In this document: piece after piece, positions 1 through 11,373 of the stretch
Layout of the letters: each line of letters opens with the position of its first letter
Numbering within the stretch: position 1 is the first letter of the stretch
Assembly: GCA_951213105.1 (NCBI GenBank)
Contig: OX578137.1
Location: forward strand, 60,834,736-60,898,735
DNA length: 64,000 nucleotides
Direction of reading: 5' to 3'
Origin: Amaurobius ferox
Lineage: Eukaryota > Arthropoda > Arachnida > Araneae > Amaurobiidae
Position numbers and translations under genes: made by a program
Notes under the pieces: model-generated
What the model was told of the DNA's origin: nothing
What the model saw: the letters and a program-made list of their open reading frames with translations, nothing else
Databases searched by the model: none

Positions 1-199
1 AAAGCAAATGATATCATGTCGCTTAGCAACGGATCCAATATGTTATGCGGCATACGATTTTTATTAAATCTTTTCCGATTTGAATAATAAAGATATGTAT
101 ATAAAATAAATTTCATTGACATTGAATTTTTGACTGGATAATATCAATTACGGTCTTCAGTTTTAAACACCATTATTATTGATATTTTCGGGGACTGTT

Positions 200-575
200 G
201 ATTCAGGGATTACTGATATTTTCAAATTATTATGGAATTGTTTTATTATGACGAAAATTGTTGAAACTCATATATAGAACGTTGTACGAGTAATCTTCTA
301 CAAACGCATGGGCAAATCTTCTAATTTACGAGAATATAAGTAGTGCAGGTATATTGGCATATATTTTGATATATATTGGCATATATTGGTATAAATTACG
401 TCCTTCTGGTATTAAGATTACGGGGATTTTTGATACTTTCAATTTTTTACGTTATCTTTTTTATTTTGGCAAATATTTTTGAGACTCATATTGCAATACG
501 GGTAAGCTTCTACTAACACACTGGCATATTTTCTAATCTGCGACAATATAAGTAGTACGGGGTTGCATATATTGA
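200..575. repeat. Diverged direct duplication, about 219-bp period
   Basis: Two similar units follow each other, about 200-385 and 419-575. Both read roughly 'ttgagactcat...', then a stretch like 'cttctac.aac.ca.gggcaaa.cttctaat', then 'gacaatataagtagt'. The units are clearly related but diverged, so the duplication is old. No coding sense is visible. The first 200 bases of the window show nothing recognisable. Confidence 0.55.
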
Positions 576-589
576 TTCAATTCCTTTTT

Positions 590-793
590 TTTTTAAATTT
601 GCTTACAAAAGGGGCCAGGATGTTTTATCCTTCAGATCTGTCCGTGAAGATAATTTTGCGTAGTGAGAACAGATATTCTTAAACTTCTCTTTATGAGTAA
701 TAAATTTAATATTTTAACAGAATTTGCAGATGATTGCGAATTATAAATTTCTTTATATTATATACTCCGTACGAAGAACGGGTATGCTGCTAG
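590..793 (+). mobile_element. Helitron 3' terminal fragment
   Basis: The segment aligns over about 200 bp with the 3' part of the complete Helitron at 46352-47898 (opposite strand). It ends in a short hairpin, CCGT at 767-770 pairing with ACGG at 778-781, followed by GGTATGCTG and the terminal CTAG at 790-793, with host T next. A hairpin followed by CTRR and a host T is the standard Helitron 3' end. The 5' part is absent, so this is a truncated copy. Confidence 0.7.
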
Positions 794-1192
794 TATATAT
801 ATATATATATAGCAGCCGCAATACAATGATCATTTGCTAATCATCCTGTAGTATTGTGAACCATTTAGCGGCCTCATGACGTTGCCGCGGCATACTAGTG
901 GGGACAGAACACACTACGCCCAAGAATACAACACCCATATCTTCAAGTGGGGTGAGACTGGAACCCTTAATCCGACAGCTAATAGAGCACTTAGAAAAGC
1001 TTGCTTTGACCGTTTAGCGATCGCGTCGGCTTACTCTAAATATCTATTGATACACATAGAATGTCTCCAATGCTCTGAAAATAACAAGTTTTAACATTAC
1101 TATTAAAATAGAAGTGGTGTTATAATGTGACATTGACATATGTATATCTTCATTATGTTTGAAAACAATAATTTTTATTTTCTTTAAACTAT
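794..1192. other. No gene; short AT microsatellite at its start
   Basis: An (AT)n run follows the Helitron end at about 794-812. The rest contains short open frames only, with no recognisable product or repeat. Confidence 0.5.
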
Positions 1193-2027
1193 ATCGTAAT
1201 GTATAGGGAAGAATTGGAATCCTGTCGGAAATTCCAACTCGAGTTTTCAACTGTTCTTCACATTTCGAACATTCCAGAATCCGAAATAACTATTTCTAGC
1301 ATGACCTCAGTGTATGTGATGCCGGTGTGTCTGTCTATATGTATAAAATCCAGCTAAAAACCATTTGTCCAAATTTCCTAAAATTCGGTAGATAAATCAA
1401 TTGTGGGTGACCCTGGTACGGATTAGATTTTGGTACGATTCGGAAGAAAAAAGAACTTGCCCTTTTTATCAAAATGGCCCTGAAATCAAGTTATATGGTT
1501 GTTGAAAGTGTATACACTCGTTGAAAAGCCAAATGATCAAATTTCACAAAATTTGATATATAAATCACCTGTGGGATATTCTGATGCTAATAAGATGTTG
1601 GTACGATTCTAAAAGAAATATTCTGCCTTTTTTGCGAAATGAGCGAACAAATTTGCCAAAATATGAAATAAAAATCTACGTATGCGCAAATATATCAATT
1701 AAATGCTCATTTTATACACAATTTTTGAAGATGAGAAGAGTAAGACCAACCCCATAATTTGAGAACTAATCGTTCTCGCGATGTTTTAATATTTGATATT
1801 TCAGCCACATCAGCTATGAAAATATGTCCAGTCGCCTAATGAAAATGAAAATATGTCCAGTCGCCTAATGAAAATGAAAATTGAAATAAAGCTGCAAATT
1901 CAGTGTAATTTAAAATACATTTGTGTCATTAAACTCAAATTAATGAATTATAAAAGAACAAAAAGTGAAAATGAATTCGACTCTGTAGAGAAAGTCACGT
2001 GCTGCCCCCTCCCCCATCAGATTTTAT
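1193..2027 (+). mobile_element. Repeat family A, copy 1 (5' hairpin lost)
   Basis: This matches the copies at 11374-12124 and 61592-62438. Shared landmarks in order are AATGTATAGGGAA, a TCGAGTTTTC block, a TCTGTCTG-rich stretch, repeated phrases of the type 'aaatttg.tagataa.tca' and 'gattttggtacgattcg', and a 3' end resembling GAAAGTCACGTGCTGCC followed by CATCAGATTTT. The copy lacks the first half of the 5' hairpin seen in the other two and is more diverged. No transposase is visible, so it is non-autonomous. Confidence 0.65.
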
Positions 2028-2314
2028 AATTTTTGAAGTGCACAAATGATAGAATCAAATAATCTAAAGCGATCAACGTTTGAACTCAGTTGAATTTTTT
2101 GCGAAAGATATTGATATTTTGAAAATGTATATACACTCATGTCCAAAAGTTAAGCATAGTTGCTGTTTATATGAAAATTTCAGCAAATCTACATCGGAAT
2201 GGAAGGAAACGCGGTATGCGTATGTAATAGGGTTATAGAAGAAGAAAACAATGCAAAACAAGGATAATAACGACTTTTATTATCCAAAGAAAAAGGGGTC
2301 ACAATATGGGTGTC

Positions 2315-2600
2315 GGGGCGCGGTAGCCCATTGGTTAGCGCGCTGGAGTTGCACTCGGTAGGCCCGGGTTCGATTCCAGCCACTGTCAAAACTGCCGCCG
2401 TGTTCACGCGGAGTACGATTACGTTAAACATGTGGGTCCGTAAGTCCTTCCGAGAGGTTGGTGGTAGGGGAAGGAGGGTACGGTCCCTGTGGATGCCTCC
2501 CCCACTGGGTTCCGGGTCTAAATTGGGTGGCACTTCCCGGCCGTCCAAACAGTTACCTTACACCTTTCTGGTAGGTCGGACGGTCTGGGTCTCAACAACA
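2315..2600 (+). mobile_element. tRNA-derived SINE, nested in the Tc1 element
   Basis: The 5' head is tRNA-like: box A TAGCCCATTGG at 2324-2334 and a perfect box B GGTTCGATTCC at 2367-2377, the two internal RNA polymerase III promoter elements. The body is shared with the copies at 8881, 9176, 40016, 52705 and 59487 and ends in GGTCTGGGTCTC and a (CAA)n tail. A perfect 14-bp target duplication, ACAATATGGGTGTC, flanks it at 2301-2314 and 2601-2614. It sits between the Tc1 left terminus and the transposase stop, so it is younger than the Tc1 element. Open frames across it on both strands are chance readings. Confidence 0.92.
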
Positions 2601-2658
2601 ACAATATGGGTGTCAATCTCAATGAAGCAGAATGATTAAAACAATGTAATGCTGCAGT

Positions 2659-3691
2659 TTAATACGATGTGTGGGAATCTCGGGTAGCCACGAATGTTGC
2701 ACAATGATTCCCCATACTTTCTATGAGGGTTTGGATCAGTTGTGAGCTCAAAGAGTTCCAAGCCTCACGGAGAGCAATTTTCAATCCAGGAACAAAGCTT
2801 GGTGGGTAACGGAGGGTCGCAAGATGTCTCCCGAGCATATCCCACATATGCTCTATTAGATTCAGATCAGGACAGTTGGCAGGCCACTGCATGTGCTGGA
2901 TATCTTTAGCTTGAAGGAAGTCGTCGACCAAGTCCGGACTGTCAGGAGGCGCGTGAATCAATGAATATGAAATCAGGACCAACGGCACCTCAAAAAAATC
3001 GAACATTAGGCTCAAGGACTTCATCTCTGTATCTTTGACCGGTAACTGACCCCGTGTCAAAGATGTGGAGGTCTGTGGGGTCGTCCATCATGATGCCTGT
3101 CCAGACCATGGCTCCTCCTCCAAACGGAAAACGATGCCTTTTCGTGATGTTTTCCGGGTAGAAACGTGTTCCACGTTCTCTTCAGATCGCGGTACGACAA
3201 GGATCTGTTTGCAGTTTAAACCTGGACTCGTCACTGAACATAACATTGCCCCACTGTTGTCCACTCCACTGGCGATGTTCCAAACTCCACTATAAACGTG
3301 CGCGTTTCTATGCAGACGTCAAGGGGATGCAAACTACTGGCCGTATGGCATAGAGACCAACGTGTCTGAGTCCCCTTTAAACAGTTTGTCTCGAAACAGT
3401 GACTCCTGTGGCGACTGTCAGGGCTGAACCCAGTTGTCTGGCAGAATGATTCCTCTGACATCGTGCAGTTGTCACCCAATATCGGTCTTGCCGAGAGGTT
3501 GTTACCCTTAACCGACCTGGTACTGGCCGCCGGGTAACATCTCCAGTGGTTTAGAACCTTTTCCACAGTCTGGAGATCACACACTGAGGCGCATTCAGAA
3601 TTCGAGACGCTTCAGTTTGGAATCGACCGGATTCCAGCTTTCCAATAATTCGTCCCTTCAAAAACATGTCTAGTTTGCATCTTTGTGACAT
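2659..3691 (-). pseudogene. Tc1-like transposase, inactivated
   Basis: Read on the minus strand, a start at 3689-3691 (MSQRCKLDMFLKGRIIGKLE) opens a span of about 344 codons, the usual Tc1 transposase length. In order: an N-terminal helix-turn-helix resembling '..GRIIGKLESGR..TEASRI..', a GRPR-like DNA-contact stretch, the first catalytic block (FSDESRF, near 3225-3240), a weak second block (FIFIDSR, near 2960-2975), and the third block PDLNLIEHMWDMLGR around 2835-2865, whose glutamate completes a DDE-type triad. In-frame stops and several frameshifts split it: the open pieces 3231-3584 and 2659-3060 are separate frames. DDE transposases of this family cut and paste at TA sites; this copy cannot make the enzyme. 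Confidence 0.85.
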
Positions 3692-3966
3692 CTTTCGTCC
3701 TTTTTGATTGTTAACAACTCTCCATACCACAGCAATTGCGAAATTCTGCCTCAGCTGGCCATGAAGTTCGAAGTCGTCTTATATTCGTTCTGACGTGCGC
3801 CCGTGCTTTGCGCATGTCGACGTCGACTGAACTGTTTTGCATATGCACAATGATTTGCCTTCGTCCCACGATTTTCCACAACTGATTGTAAAACCATTGT
3901 ATCCATATTAATTCCGAATTTTTCGCATTTCACGAATTATGTTTCATTTTTGAATATGAGTGTATA

Positions 3967-6900
3967 ATTTAATAGTTATCCATGCATATTAATTTCACCA
4001 AATTTGAGTGATTCTTTAGCCAAAGAATTGCCAAATAAGTTTACCTCGTGGCTAGTTCTCATGTAATTATTCTGTGTGCTATCGTCTACGTAAAAATTCC
4101 AGGTTAAATATTTTCAATTAAGTCCTATGGGAGTATATACTACTTTTATATTAATAATAAGAAATATGACTGCGAAGTGAAGGTTATAGGTTATTATTTT
4201 ATATATGGTTGGATAAACTGGCAATCAACAGAAGTTTTAAACTCTTCAACGTGATCAAGCTGAACGGGTTATAAAAATAATTGGTGATTTAATCAAATTG
4301 AATATGTAATTATATATTCTTGTCAATAATCTTGTATTTTAATTAGCAAATATAAATTGTTTTCATTATGGAAGCGCGTACTGAGGGATTACTATTTATT
4401 AATATATATTTATGGAAAACCTAGTGGCATTGAATATTTTTTGAAATCAAAAGTGGATGATTACAATTTGAAATACGAAACTTTAAATGAATCTTTTATG
4501 TAATTATTATTTAAATAAAATTGTAAAAACGTAAAATATGAGTAAAATACCTTTGAGAAAAATGAGTATTTTCAAGGAAATACTCATGTTCTTGTTAAAA
4601 AGAAATCCTGTGTAGAAAGCCTTCTAAGGCAAACTGGGTCGTATTTACTTTAAATATATGGTATGAAAAGTAGAAAAGTCAATGGAGAAAATATATTCTT
4701 GCATAGGTTTTAATTATCATACGTAAACGGAGAACGATCAGAAGGTTGCAGATTACTTTAAAGAGTAAAAGAAAAACTTTGAGGTGGGTATCATAAATCT
4801 TTCTTTATAAACCCAAATTAACTTTTTATTTTATTTTATATACGTTAATTTGAGTATATCGCACGACATAACGCATGATACAAATAATCTTTTCAAAATA
4901 ACATCGATGTTGCAGTTTTAATATAATTTTTTTTATTTATTTTGCGACTTACCATACCTTAAACCGACGCTGTCGACAAAATTTGAAAAAAAAAATTCAT
5001 CTGAGATTACTTGAGAACAGCTAGCTTAGTCGAATGAAGGGGAAGGGATTAATAGGGTTTAATATCAAATTTTCTGTATAAAGTCAGCATTAAATTAGCA
5101 TATTCAAACATATTTACTTTATATTTTAGTTCATTTTCTATTTTTGAAAAATAATTAAAAAAAAATCAGTTTTGAATAGCCTCAAAATCTAGCCAGCACG
5201 AGGGTACCTCATGACCTAGTTAACTGCCAAATTTCAATAAAATTGGCAAGATATGTATGTACGTAAAGTTTATAAATACATTGCTCAGACATACACACAA
5301 GGACATCATGTTGAAAATCATTGGTTCGTATTCTAAGATGGCTAAAACGTGTAGTAACTCCACTGAAAACTCAAATTCCAATATATGATCTCATTTTAAT
5401 AATTTTCTTACGTATTTTACTTATTATGTATCGTAGGAAAGTAAAATTCAATTCAATGTAATCTTAAATTCAGGTATGGTAGGTTGTCTTTCAAGGTTGG
5501 AATTATCATACGGTGAAAAGTAGGAAGGGGTGGTTGGAGATTTTAGGTGGATTCTGTGGGAAGGGAAACTGAAGTTTACTTTTAAATATTAAATTCATTA
5601 AGATTGGCATGGCCGTAAATTCATACATAGTGGATTTAATATTAAATTGTACATTGCTTTATTGTGCCGCTATAAACCCTCCAATTATTTACTTTTGCGA
5701 GTTCTGTAAAGGAATAATTAATTAATATTTTACCAAAAGGATTGCACCAATTTAACATCAACAAAAACATTTATTAAAAACATAAAATACTTATTAAATT
5801 CAATTACATCAACTACTCTGCTTATTAATTATTTATTAAGATAGCATGTGAGAGGAGATAGCATGTGAGATCCTTAACCATATACCTAACGTATTTAATA
5901 ACCTGTGGATATTTGAGAAACACATACCTTCAATTTGGGCCTTGTTAGCAGCACGTGGTTAATCTCGTATATAGTTACTCGCACTAACTCGTAGTGTAAT
6001 GCATCCACTCGTAACTTCGTCGACCACTGCTGACTCAAACACTCCACTTATTTCATGCTCTTAGGCTGTTCTCTCCACAAATCATAATTGAGTATCTGTA
6101 CAAGTCATCATGTCGCACCAAATGTCACCAGTCTCCAACCAGTCGTTATTAAGTCATATTAGTATATCTAAGTCATCTGTTCAAGTCATATTGCACCAGT
6201 TCTTGTTTCGTCGTTCTCGGGTCACCGGCTGTGGCTCTCCTCTTTCTCGGGGGCGTCATTTCCCCCCTTGCTTTCATTTCAAGCATTCAATGTGACGTAA
6301 CAAGTCTTTCTCCATTGGTTAATCCTTTAACCAATGGAACCATTCCACGTTCTCGTAAGGGCCAGCTCAGCCCCCTCTGTCACGGCACCTCTAAACTTAT
6401 GGTTTTCTGACCTTTAGGTTTACGGGTTGTAAAACTCGGTGCCATCCAGACTACAAGTATTGTTCGATGTTTCGTACACAATAAATATTCTCATAAAACT
6501 GTCTCATCAAAGTGTGAGATCAATTTCTGGTCTTACAGATTCAAGATAAAATTGCGAAAAAAGTATTTAGGAAATTATGTGTGATAGGAACCCAGTTTAG
6601 AATCTCACCGGTGACAGGAGGCAGGATTTTTAATGTCTATCAAATCCTGCTTTCTGGAAGTTGTGTATATTACTGTATGTCAAACATATAAAAATATACT
6701 AAATCAGGTAAATTTTAAAGTATTTCATAGTATATTTTATAGCATTTTAAAGTATGTTATACATTTTATGGTATATTCAACAATCGAAAAATTTATTTAA
6801 TATTATAAAGTTTAATTAAAATTTTTATTAATACATTTAGCTTTTTATATATGTTGAATTAACTCTAAATTTTAAATACATAAATTATTCTACGTTGTTT

Positions 6901-6992
6901 TGAAATCCAGTAAATATTCCGTACCATATAATCTGCATTTTCAACATGTATAGAATAAATTATGCAAATGATATGATAATTGTCAGCTGAGT
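3967..6992. other. AT-rich, no gene recognised
   Basis: Mostly AT-rich sequence without recognisable coding content. Local points: a short tandem duplication of 'gagaggagatagcatgt' near 5850-5875, and a less AT-rich stretch at about 5990-6540 with an AATAAA signal near 6480. That stretch has an LTR-like look, but I could not find target duplications or clear TG...CA ends. Confidence 0.4.
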
Positions 6993-7205
6993 CATATTTT
7001 AAATCATTTACTCCCGGTCATATATCTCGACTGAAACGCGCTTCGCACCATCAGCCTGATAAATTTCACAGTCCTTCCCTTGCTGCATACCTACCGCAAT
7101 TCGCAAATCTGTTGCGAAGTGCGTTATTCCCGTCCGTTTCTTGCGGATCTTTAATTCAGCGGGAACGCCTCATTAAAATCCAATAAGCTGTGAGGTAAAT
7201 TGCCT
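6993..7205 (-). repeat. Old dispersed repeat family O, copy 1
   Basis: On the minus strand this contains CTTATTGGATTTTAATGAG followed by a stretch close to 'GCG..CCCGCTGAATTAAAGA'. The same core occurs at 25606, 30715 and 34490. It is less AT-rich than its flanks. Similarity extends about 200 bp to the 25.6-kb copy (for example CAATTTACC at one end and AAATGATT at the other). No open frame is conserved between copies, so it is probably an ancient transposon or SINE relic. Confidence 0.55.
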
Positions 7206-8866
7206 TTTTAGGCGAGAGACATACCTTCAGTGGGACACGCAGAACCTGTTTTTTTTCTTTATTTCGGGGGGTAATGTCTAGAAAAAAAAATTCTTCCGTA
7301 ACATTTTTTTTTTCATTGGATTTAGAAGTCGTTTAGTCATGATTTCGGATGTGCTTGAAGTACATTAGATGCTCGAAAAGCAGCATCGGGTTTATTTCGA
7401 AGTGTGTGAAATATTCGATTGGGGAATCGTTCTGAAAAATTAGTTAATAAAAGTTTTGAAAAGTTGTTATCGGCTGATTTTTTTTTTTTTTTACTCACTC
7501 GGCTTTCTTAGATGTATTCCTATTTATCTTTAATGTTCTCTCATTTGCGTGTGAAATATTTTTTCGGAATATAATCCCATGAGAAATGGAATGTATTTCA
7601 AACGATATTATACGGCTTGCAAGAAATTCCATTTGTTCATTCAAAGTTATATATACTGATTAAAAAGTGAAATTTGCAAAAATATCCATCAACGCACGTG
7701 CATCAGTTATTGTATAGTTACGAACATGCAAAAGCCTGCACCGAATCAAAGAGGATGGAATGCTTTTTTAATGAGCAAAAGGGGAAAACACCTTTTACAA
7801 GCAGCCATTCTTATTACGTCGATGTAGGGTTTCCATATTTGAATGAAAAGTTGCCAGATTTGGCGATTTTTCGAAGGAACTAAAACTTTCTCGAAATAAT
7901 GAATAGTCTTGGAGATACCAGCCACTTTTGGAAGTTCCACGGAGATTATATTCAAGAAGTCTTAGATCAGTTGGAGAATAGTTGGCCGTTGACGTGATAC
8001 GAGCTACCTTGAATGTGAGATATGTCAATATTTTGATAATCGTATCTGCTATTTTGAGAAATTGGTGGATCATTTAATTGCTATTTTACTGTACCCGACA
8101 GTTTAGTGATCTTGTGAGACAGTTATCGATCTTTTTGCGGTATAATTGTTCCTGTTTGCACTGTGCTTGTAAATAAATGTGTTAATTATCCAAAAATTTA
8201 GACTCATTCTTGTATCCTAAGGACACACCTATGACTCCTAGAGGATGATTCGAAATAGTGTGATCGAAATCGAAGGTGTTTTTCAATTACTTCGTTATAA
8301 CAGATTTTTGTAACAATATTTTAATGAAAATTTCGTTATATCGTTTAAAGCAAATTTTTATAATAGGTTTTCTGTATGTTTCTTAATCAACTTTCATGCA
8401 GTTTTTCATATAAAAACTATTAAGTACTCAACAGTACATAGTGCATGTACAAAGTATTTTAATGCGGTAGGAAATGCGAACTGAAGTTTTAGACGGATTT
8501 CTTTCATCAACGTCTTCCTGTGTTCGGTGTTAGGTTGAAAATAACGTCATGATCTAACAGTGCGAAAAGTTTTTTGAAAATTTTCGTACTTAAAATGAAA
8601 GCATATGTATTCGCTACTTTATTTTCAACATTCATGTAGTCAACTGTCATTCTATTATTATTATTATATCTAGTTTTTATACTTTAGAAAATATTTCGAG
8701 TGAAAATAAACAGAAGCAGAAACTCGATCTGGCATATTGTTTTCGGGAAAAAAAAACAAGAACCCAGAAAATAGTTTAAAAAAACTAAAATATGGAAATT
8801 ACTTTTATATATTTCTAACTATTACCACATATAAATAAATTGTTCATATTTTTATCTATCGTATTT
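7206..8866. other. No gene recognised; homopolymer-rich
   Basis: Several poly-T and poly-A runs, for example near 7247, 7305 and 7485. A small relic of the GGCGA-type module appears near 7850 (GCCAGATTTGGCGATTTTTCG). Overlapping 60-90 codon frames at 7674-8073 on both strands are not alike in any known family and are not called. Confidence 0.4.
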
Positions 8867-8880
8867 GGAGATATATGCGT

Positions 8881-9161
8881 TGTTGTTGTTGAGACCCAGA
8901 CCGTCCCACCTACCAGAAAGGTGTAAGGTAACTGTTTGGATGGCCGGGAAGAGCCACCCAATTTAGACCGGAACGGGAGAGGTATCCACAGAGACCGTAC
9001 CCTCCTTCCCCTACCACCACCCTCTCGAAAGGACTTACGGACCCAGATGTTTAACGCGATCGTATTCCGCGTGGACACGGCGGCATTTTGGCAGCGGAGG
9101 AAATAGAACCCGGGCCTACCGAGTGCAATTCCCGCGCGCTAACCACTTGGCTACCGCGTCC
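8881..9161 (-). mobile_element. tRNA-derived SINE
   Basis: On the minus strand the head begins CGGACGCGGTAGCCAAGTGG with box A and continues to a slightly altered box B (GGTTCTATTTCC). The body is the family standard and ends in GAGACC-type sequence with a (CAA)n tail, seen on the plus strand as (GTT)n at about 8881-8892. It is flanked by 14-bp repeats GGAGATATATGCGT at 8867-8880 and 9162-9175. The same 14-mer flanks the next SINE, so both used one target. Confidence 0.9.
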
Positions 9162-9175
9162 GGAGATATATGCGT

Positions 9176-9562
9176 TGTTGTTGAGACCCAGACCGTCCGA
9201 CCTACCAGAAAGGTGTTAGCTAACCGTTTGGAAGGTCGGGAAGTGCCACCCAATTTAGACCGGAACCCAGTAGGGGAGGCACCCACAGGGACCGTACCCT
9301 CCTTCCCCTACCACCAACCTCTTGGAAGGACTTACGGACCCACATGTTTAACGTGATCGTACTCCGCATGAACACGGCGGCAGTTGTGGCAGCGTGCAAA
9401 TCCAGCGCGCAAACCACCGGGCTACGCGCAAACCCCGAAATGTGCCAACAGAACGCGGTGTTCCCAAGTGGTCACCCACCCATGTACTAACCGCGTCCGA
9501 TGCTGCTTGAGTTCGGTGATCTAACAAGAACCGGTGTTTTGAACACGGTAGGGTCGTTGGCT
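9176..9562 (-). mobile_element. Chimeric 5S rRNA-tRNA SINE
   Basis: Read on the minus strand, the element starts with a full-length 5S rRNA-like sequence (9444-9561), a short linker, then a tRNA-like SINE head that keeps box A (TAGCCCGGTGG) but lacks the box B segment (about 30 bp missing compared with sister copies), followed by the usual SINE body and a (CAA)n tail at about 9176-9184. The whole unit lies between exact 14-bp repeats GGAGATATATGCGT at 9162-9175 and 9563-9576, so the 5S and SINE parts were inserted together as one RNA-derived unit. The 5S internal promoter may have replaced the broken tRNA promoter (inference). 5S-derived SINEs are a known class (SINE3) and dimeric 5S/tRNA SINEs are known in some mammals. 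Confidence 0.88.
9444..9561 (-). pseudogene. 5S rRNA-like head of the chimeric SINE
   Basis: The minus strand reads GCCAACGACC at the 5' end and closes with TGTTGGC, the complementary 5S terminal stem. Inside are AAGCAGCATCGGAC (box A of the 5S control region), GGTTAGTAC (intermediate element) and GGGTGACCACTTGGGAACAC (box C region), in correct order and spacing. The length, 118 nt, equals a complete metazoan 5S rRNA. Several substitutions relative to the usual metazoan pattern and its place inside a retroposed unit mark it as a SINE part, not a functional 5S gene. Confidence 0.9.
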
Positions 9563-9576
9563 GGAGATATATGCGT

Positions 9577-11373
9577 GTAAATGTTTACATTTTTCGTAAC
9601 GCTCCTATTGCAGCCAAAAGCCCAACAACAGCACGTCATAAAATTATTCACGTCAATAATCATGCAATTTTATTAGTGAAATTAATTGCAATTCATTGAA
9701 TTTAACCAATTATAGTTATTTTCTGTAAAGAGTTTAATAAAAAATTAATTTTTCACTCTTTGTCTATTATATATTCAGATAAAAACAGTTACGCATTAAT
9801 ATATCAATTCAGTTTGCATTTAAAAACATTGTAAAATATATTCGAATATACTTTATATGCACATATTTTACTTCTAATACACACCCACATGAGTTTTTGT
9901 AACTTAATACAATATTTTATAAAAAAAGCGCTGAATTTTATTGTAGATAATAGCAATGCGATTATTCTTTTTACCTCAAAATAAAACAGGGTTGAACATT
10001 TTGTGATTTTCAATGTAACGTTTACGATAAAGAATGGAAAATAATTTAATTCATAAGTTTGCCTGGAGGTTTGTTTTTATGTTTTTTCGAAATGTGCATT
10101 CCATGGAAACAGTTTCCCGAATCTTTTATTTTTCTTTGCACAGAATGGAGAATATAAGTCATTGTGATTTTTAACTTTACTTACCAGAAGAAAATATTTC
10201 TATATAAAATACTGATTTAAGAGATGCAATTTTGTAGCAGTTTAAAAATGTCCCTTTGTCGTTCCATTTAGACACACCCAAAATAATTTTATTTAGCGAT
10301 GATTTTTTGTTTATAGAAAGTATTGTTTTCCGAATATTTTACAATTCAAGATTTTACGGGAAGGAACTTTTAAACCCTCAAGAGTATATTTTGGTAAGAT
10401 TTGGATAGTGCCCATTTTTCTATGTGTACATAAATATGGGACTAATGTTTAGACAGTATAACAAAATTTAGAACTCGGGTACTGGCGTGAAACTGCATTT
10501 ACACATTTGCGGTAAAATCTGTTAGAATTTGGTACTTTGTAAAAAGCAAATGCACATCGAAATATCTTTGATATTGCGATAAAGCGGTTGTATACATTTT
10601 TGCACAAATATGCAAAGAAAGGACTAGAGACGGATTTTTAAAAATAACCCGCAAAATATGCTAAAATATGTACTGGGTATCAGATAAAGGCATACAAAAA
10701 TATTCAACAATGGCAAGCGACGATGGATCTGCTGATGTGGCATTAGAGCCCTAATTTTTTGGAGCATATCACTTAAGGATACCAGCATTCTGAAAAGATG
10801 ATCAAATTTCAAACGAAAAAATACTACTAATGACTAAAAAGGTCTAGGTGATTGCTGATGACTAAGAAGGTCATCTCTGAATGTATTGAAATATGTGTTA
10901 CCCTATTTTAGTAAGTCCAATCACTTATAATGTGCAAGGTCAGTGTTAACATTTCACATTTAGTGCTTTTGTTGCAGTGATCAAATACTCATAACAGTGT
11001 TGTTTATCATTTCTGATAAGCTATTTATCATTTCTGATAAATACTAATAACCATAAGGAATGTCGAAAGATGGTGATGTAACGGCTCTGGTTTCAGTTTT
11101 TTGCATATGCAAACATTCAGTTTAAGCCAAAATGTTCTTTTATCACCTGAATTAAATGAAATGTGTTTTCAAATCAGCGTGAACTAAAGCATGTTTAAAG
11201 TACTCATAAAATTCCGAATTTTCTGACTATATTGAGATTTTACTCTCCATTTGACTATTATTTAAGGATGTGCAATAATAATCGAGAAAGGTGTTGATAA
11301 CACTCATTTGGGTTGCAATTTTCTACATCTTATGCAACATCTATTTCAGGCTAAAATTGTACATTTGTTATCT
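9577..11373. other. No gene recognised
   Basis: AT-rich sequence. A small local duplication of 'ctatttatcatttctgataa' lies at about 11006-11043. Open frames of 60-70 codons are AT-rich chance frames. Confidence 0.45.

Larger units (their letters stand above)
2132..3964 (-). mobile_element. Tc1/mariner-type element with TA duplication
   Basis: Imperfect terminal inverted repeats of about 30 bp begin TACACTCATGTCCAAAAG at the left and, read on the minus strand, TACACTCATATTCAAAAA at the right. TA dinucleotides flank both ends (2130-2131 and 3965-3966), the standard Tc1/mariner target duplication. The length is 1.83 kb including a 300-bp SINE insertion, so the original was about 1.53 kb. It carries a decayed transposase on the minus strand (2659-3691). 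The terminal repeats are diverged, so the element is old and inactive. Confidence 0.85.

Noticed and set aside
5990..6540. LTR of a retrotransposon
   Set aside because: The less AT-rich block with an AATAAA near its right end is suggestive, but no TG...CA boundary with a matching 4-6 bp duplication was found.
7827..8235. Solo LTR beginning TGTAGGGTTTCC
   Set aside because: The start and a downstream GACACA looked LTR-like, but the flanking bases do not match and there is no frame or relative for support.
9444..9561. Functional 5S rRNA gene
   Set aside because: It is enclosed with a SINE body inside one target duplication, carries substitutions, and has no terminator T-run directly after the 5S end.
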